Virus record (IMG/VR): IMGVR_UViG_3300010885_027770
Coordinates: 1-44,044 of that record
Direction: 5' to 3' (one strand)
DNA: 44,044 nt
DNA from: a virus
In this document: positions 43,947 to 44,044 of the stretch, in pieces
Position numbering within the stretch: position 1 is the first letter of the stretch
How the letters are laid out: every line of letters starts with the position of its first letter
Program-made: the position numbers and the translations under genes
The notes under the pieces: generated by a model
What the model was told of the DNA's origin: nothing
Databases searched by the model: none
What the model saw: the letters and a program-made list of their open reading frames with translations, nothing else

Positions 43947-44044
43947 ATGACTAATTTTCTAGACGGTAAGAAAACATACATCGTAGCTCTTGTTGCTGCA
44001 GGTTTTGCATTTGCACAGGCTATGGGTTATGTAGTTCCAGAATA
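43947..44044 (+). CDS. Small membrane protein, holin-like (partial, runs off the window)
   Basis: The first 32 residues are visible (MTNFLDGKKTYIVALVAAGF...). A hydrophobic segment begins near residue 11. MxNFLxGKKTYI starts are common to small phage membrane proteins often called holin-like or tail-region membrane proteins. A late promoter and a strong ribosome binding site precede it, so it is expressed late. Confidence 0.6.
   Translation, partial: MTNFLDGKKTYIVALVAAGFAFAQAMGYVVPE

Noticed and set aside
1-44044. Reassignment of TGA in this phage
   Set aside because: TGA is used as a normal stop in many early and late genes, often in ATGA overlaps, and no long frame needs TGA as sense. Only the UCA tRNA-like element hints at suppression.

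Overview
The window is a 44 kb piece of a large, AT-rich T4-like myovirus genome, almost all transcribed from the + strand. Signs of T4 kinship are DnaG-type primase, RNase H/FEN nuclease, PhoH, NrdA/NrdB, structural proteins of the marine T4-like (cyanophage/pelagiphage) type, and exact copies of the T4 late promoter box TATAAATA. The early promoters are strong sigma70 type (TTGACA, 17 bp, TAGACT). An alphaproteobacterial host is my guess from the mix of families and is not proven by the sequence.

Layout. (1) 1-11051, late region: head/tail-associated proteins, two very large modular proteins with repeated acidic linkers, a Dps-like protein, a virion protein, an i-spanin/o-spanin pair, a holin-like membrane protein and a coiled-coil membrane protein. 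(2) 11056-26453, replication and nucleotide metabolism: primase, an Acb1-like anti-CBASS phosphodiesterase, SLOG protein, ThyX, ribonucleotide reductase, SpeD-like enzyme, glutaredoxin, glycosyltransferase, RNase H, PhoH and a PD-(D/E)XK nuclease, in tight blocks with ATGA overlaps. (3) 26507-36560, early accessory region: many small genes, most blocks headed by a near-identical promoter plus leader, with an AAA+ ATPase, DUF2786, DUF932, SWIM zinc finger, repeat protein, SPFH lipoprotein and two HNH endonucleases, one on the minus strand. (4) 36532-41116, NAD block: NMN adenylyltransferase-Nudix fusion, MazG-like protein, macro domain and nicotinamide phosphoribosyltransferase. (5) 41184-43905, RNA locus: two tandem promoters, then standard tRNAs (Pro, Glu, Ile, Arg, Asp, Thr) mixed with at least seven other RNA elements closed by long terminal helices, including a pseudoknot, repeated hairpin modules, a tRNA-like body with a UCA anticodon and minihelix-like T-arm elements. 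(6) 43910-44044: a late promoter and the start of a small membrane protein.

How it works together. Early sigma70 promoters express small host-takeover and anti-defence genes. The nucleotide block makes dNTPs, and the NAD block can rebuild NAD+ from nicotinamide and ATP. The two NAD genes share an unusual leader: a GGGATAGACCC hairpin followed by a hairpin that shows the ribosome binding site GGAGT in its loop. Late promoters then turn on structural and lysis genes. The RNA locus and the shared NAD leaders are the parts I consider most likely to be undescribed.
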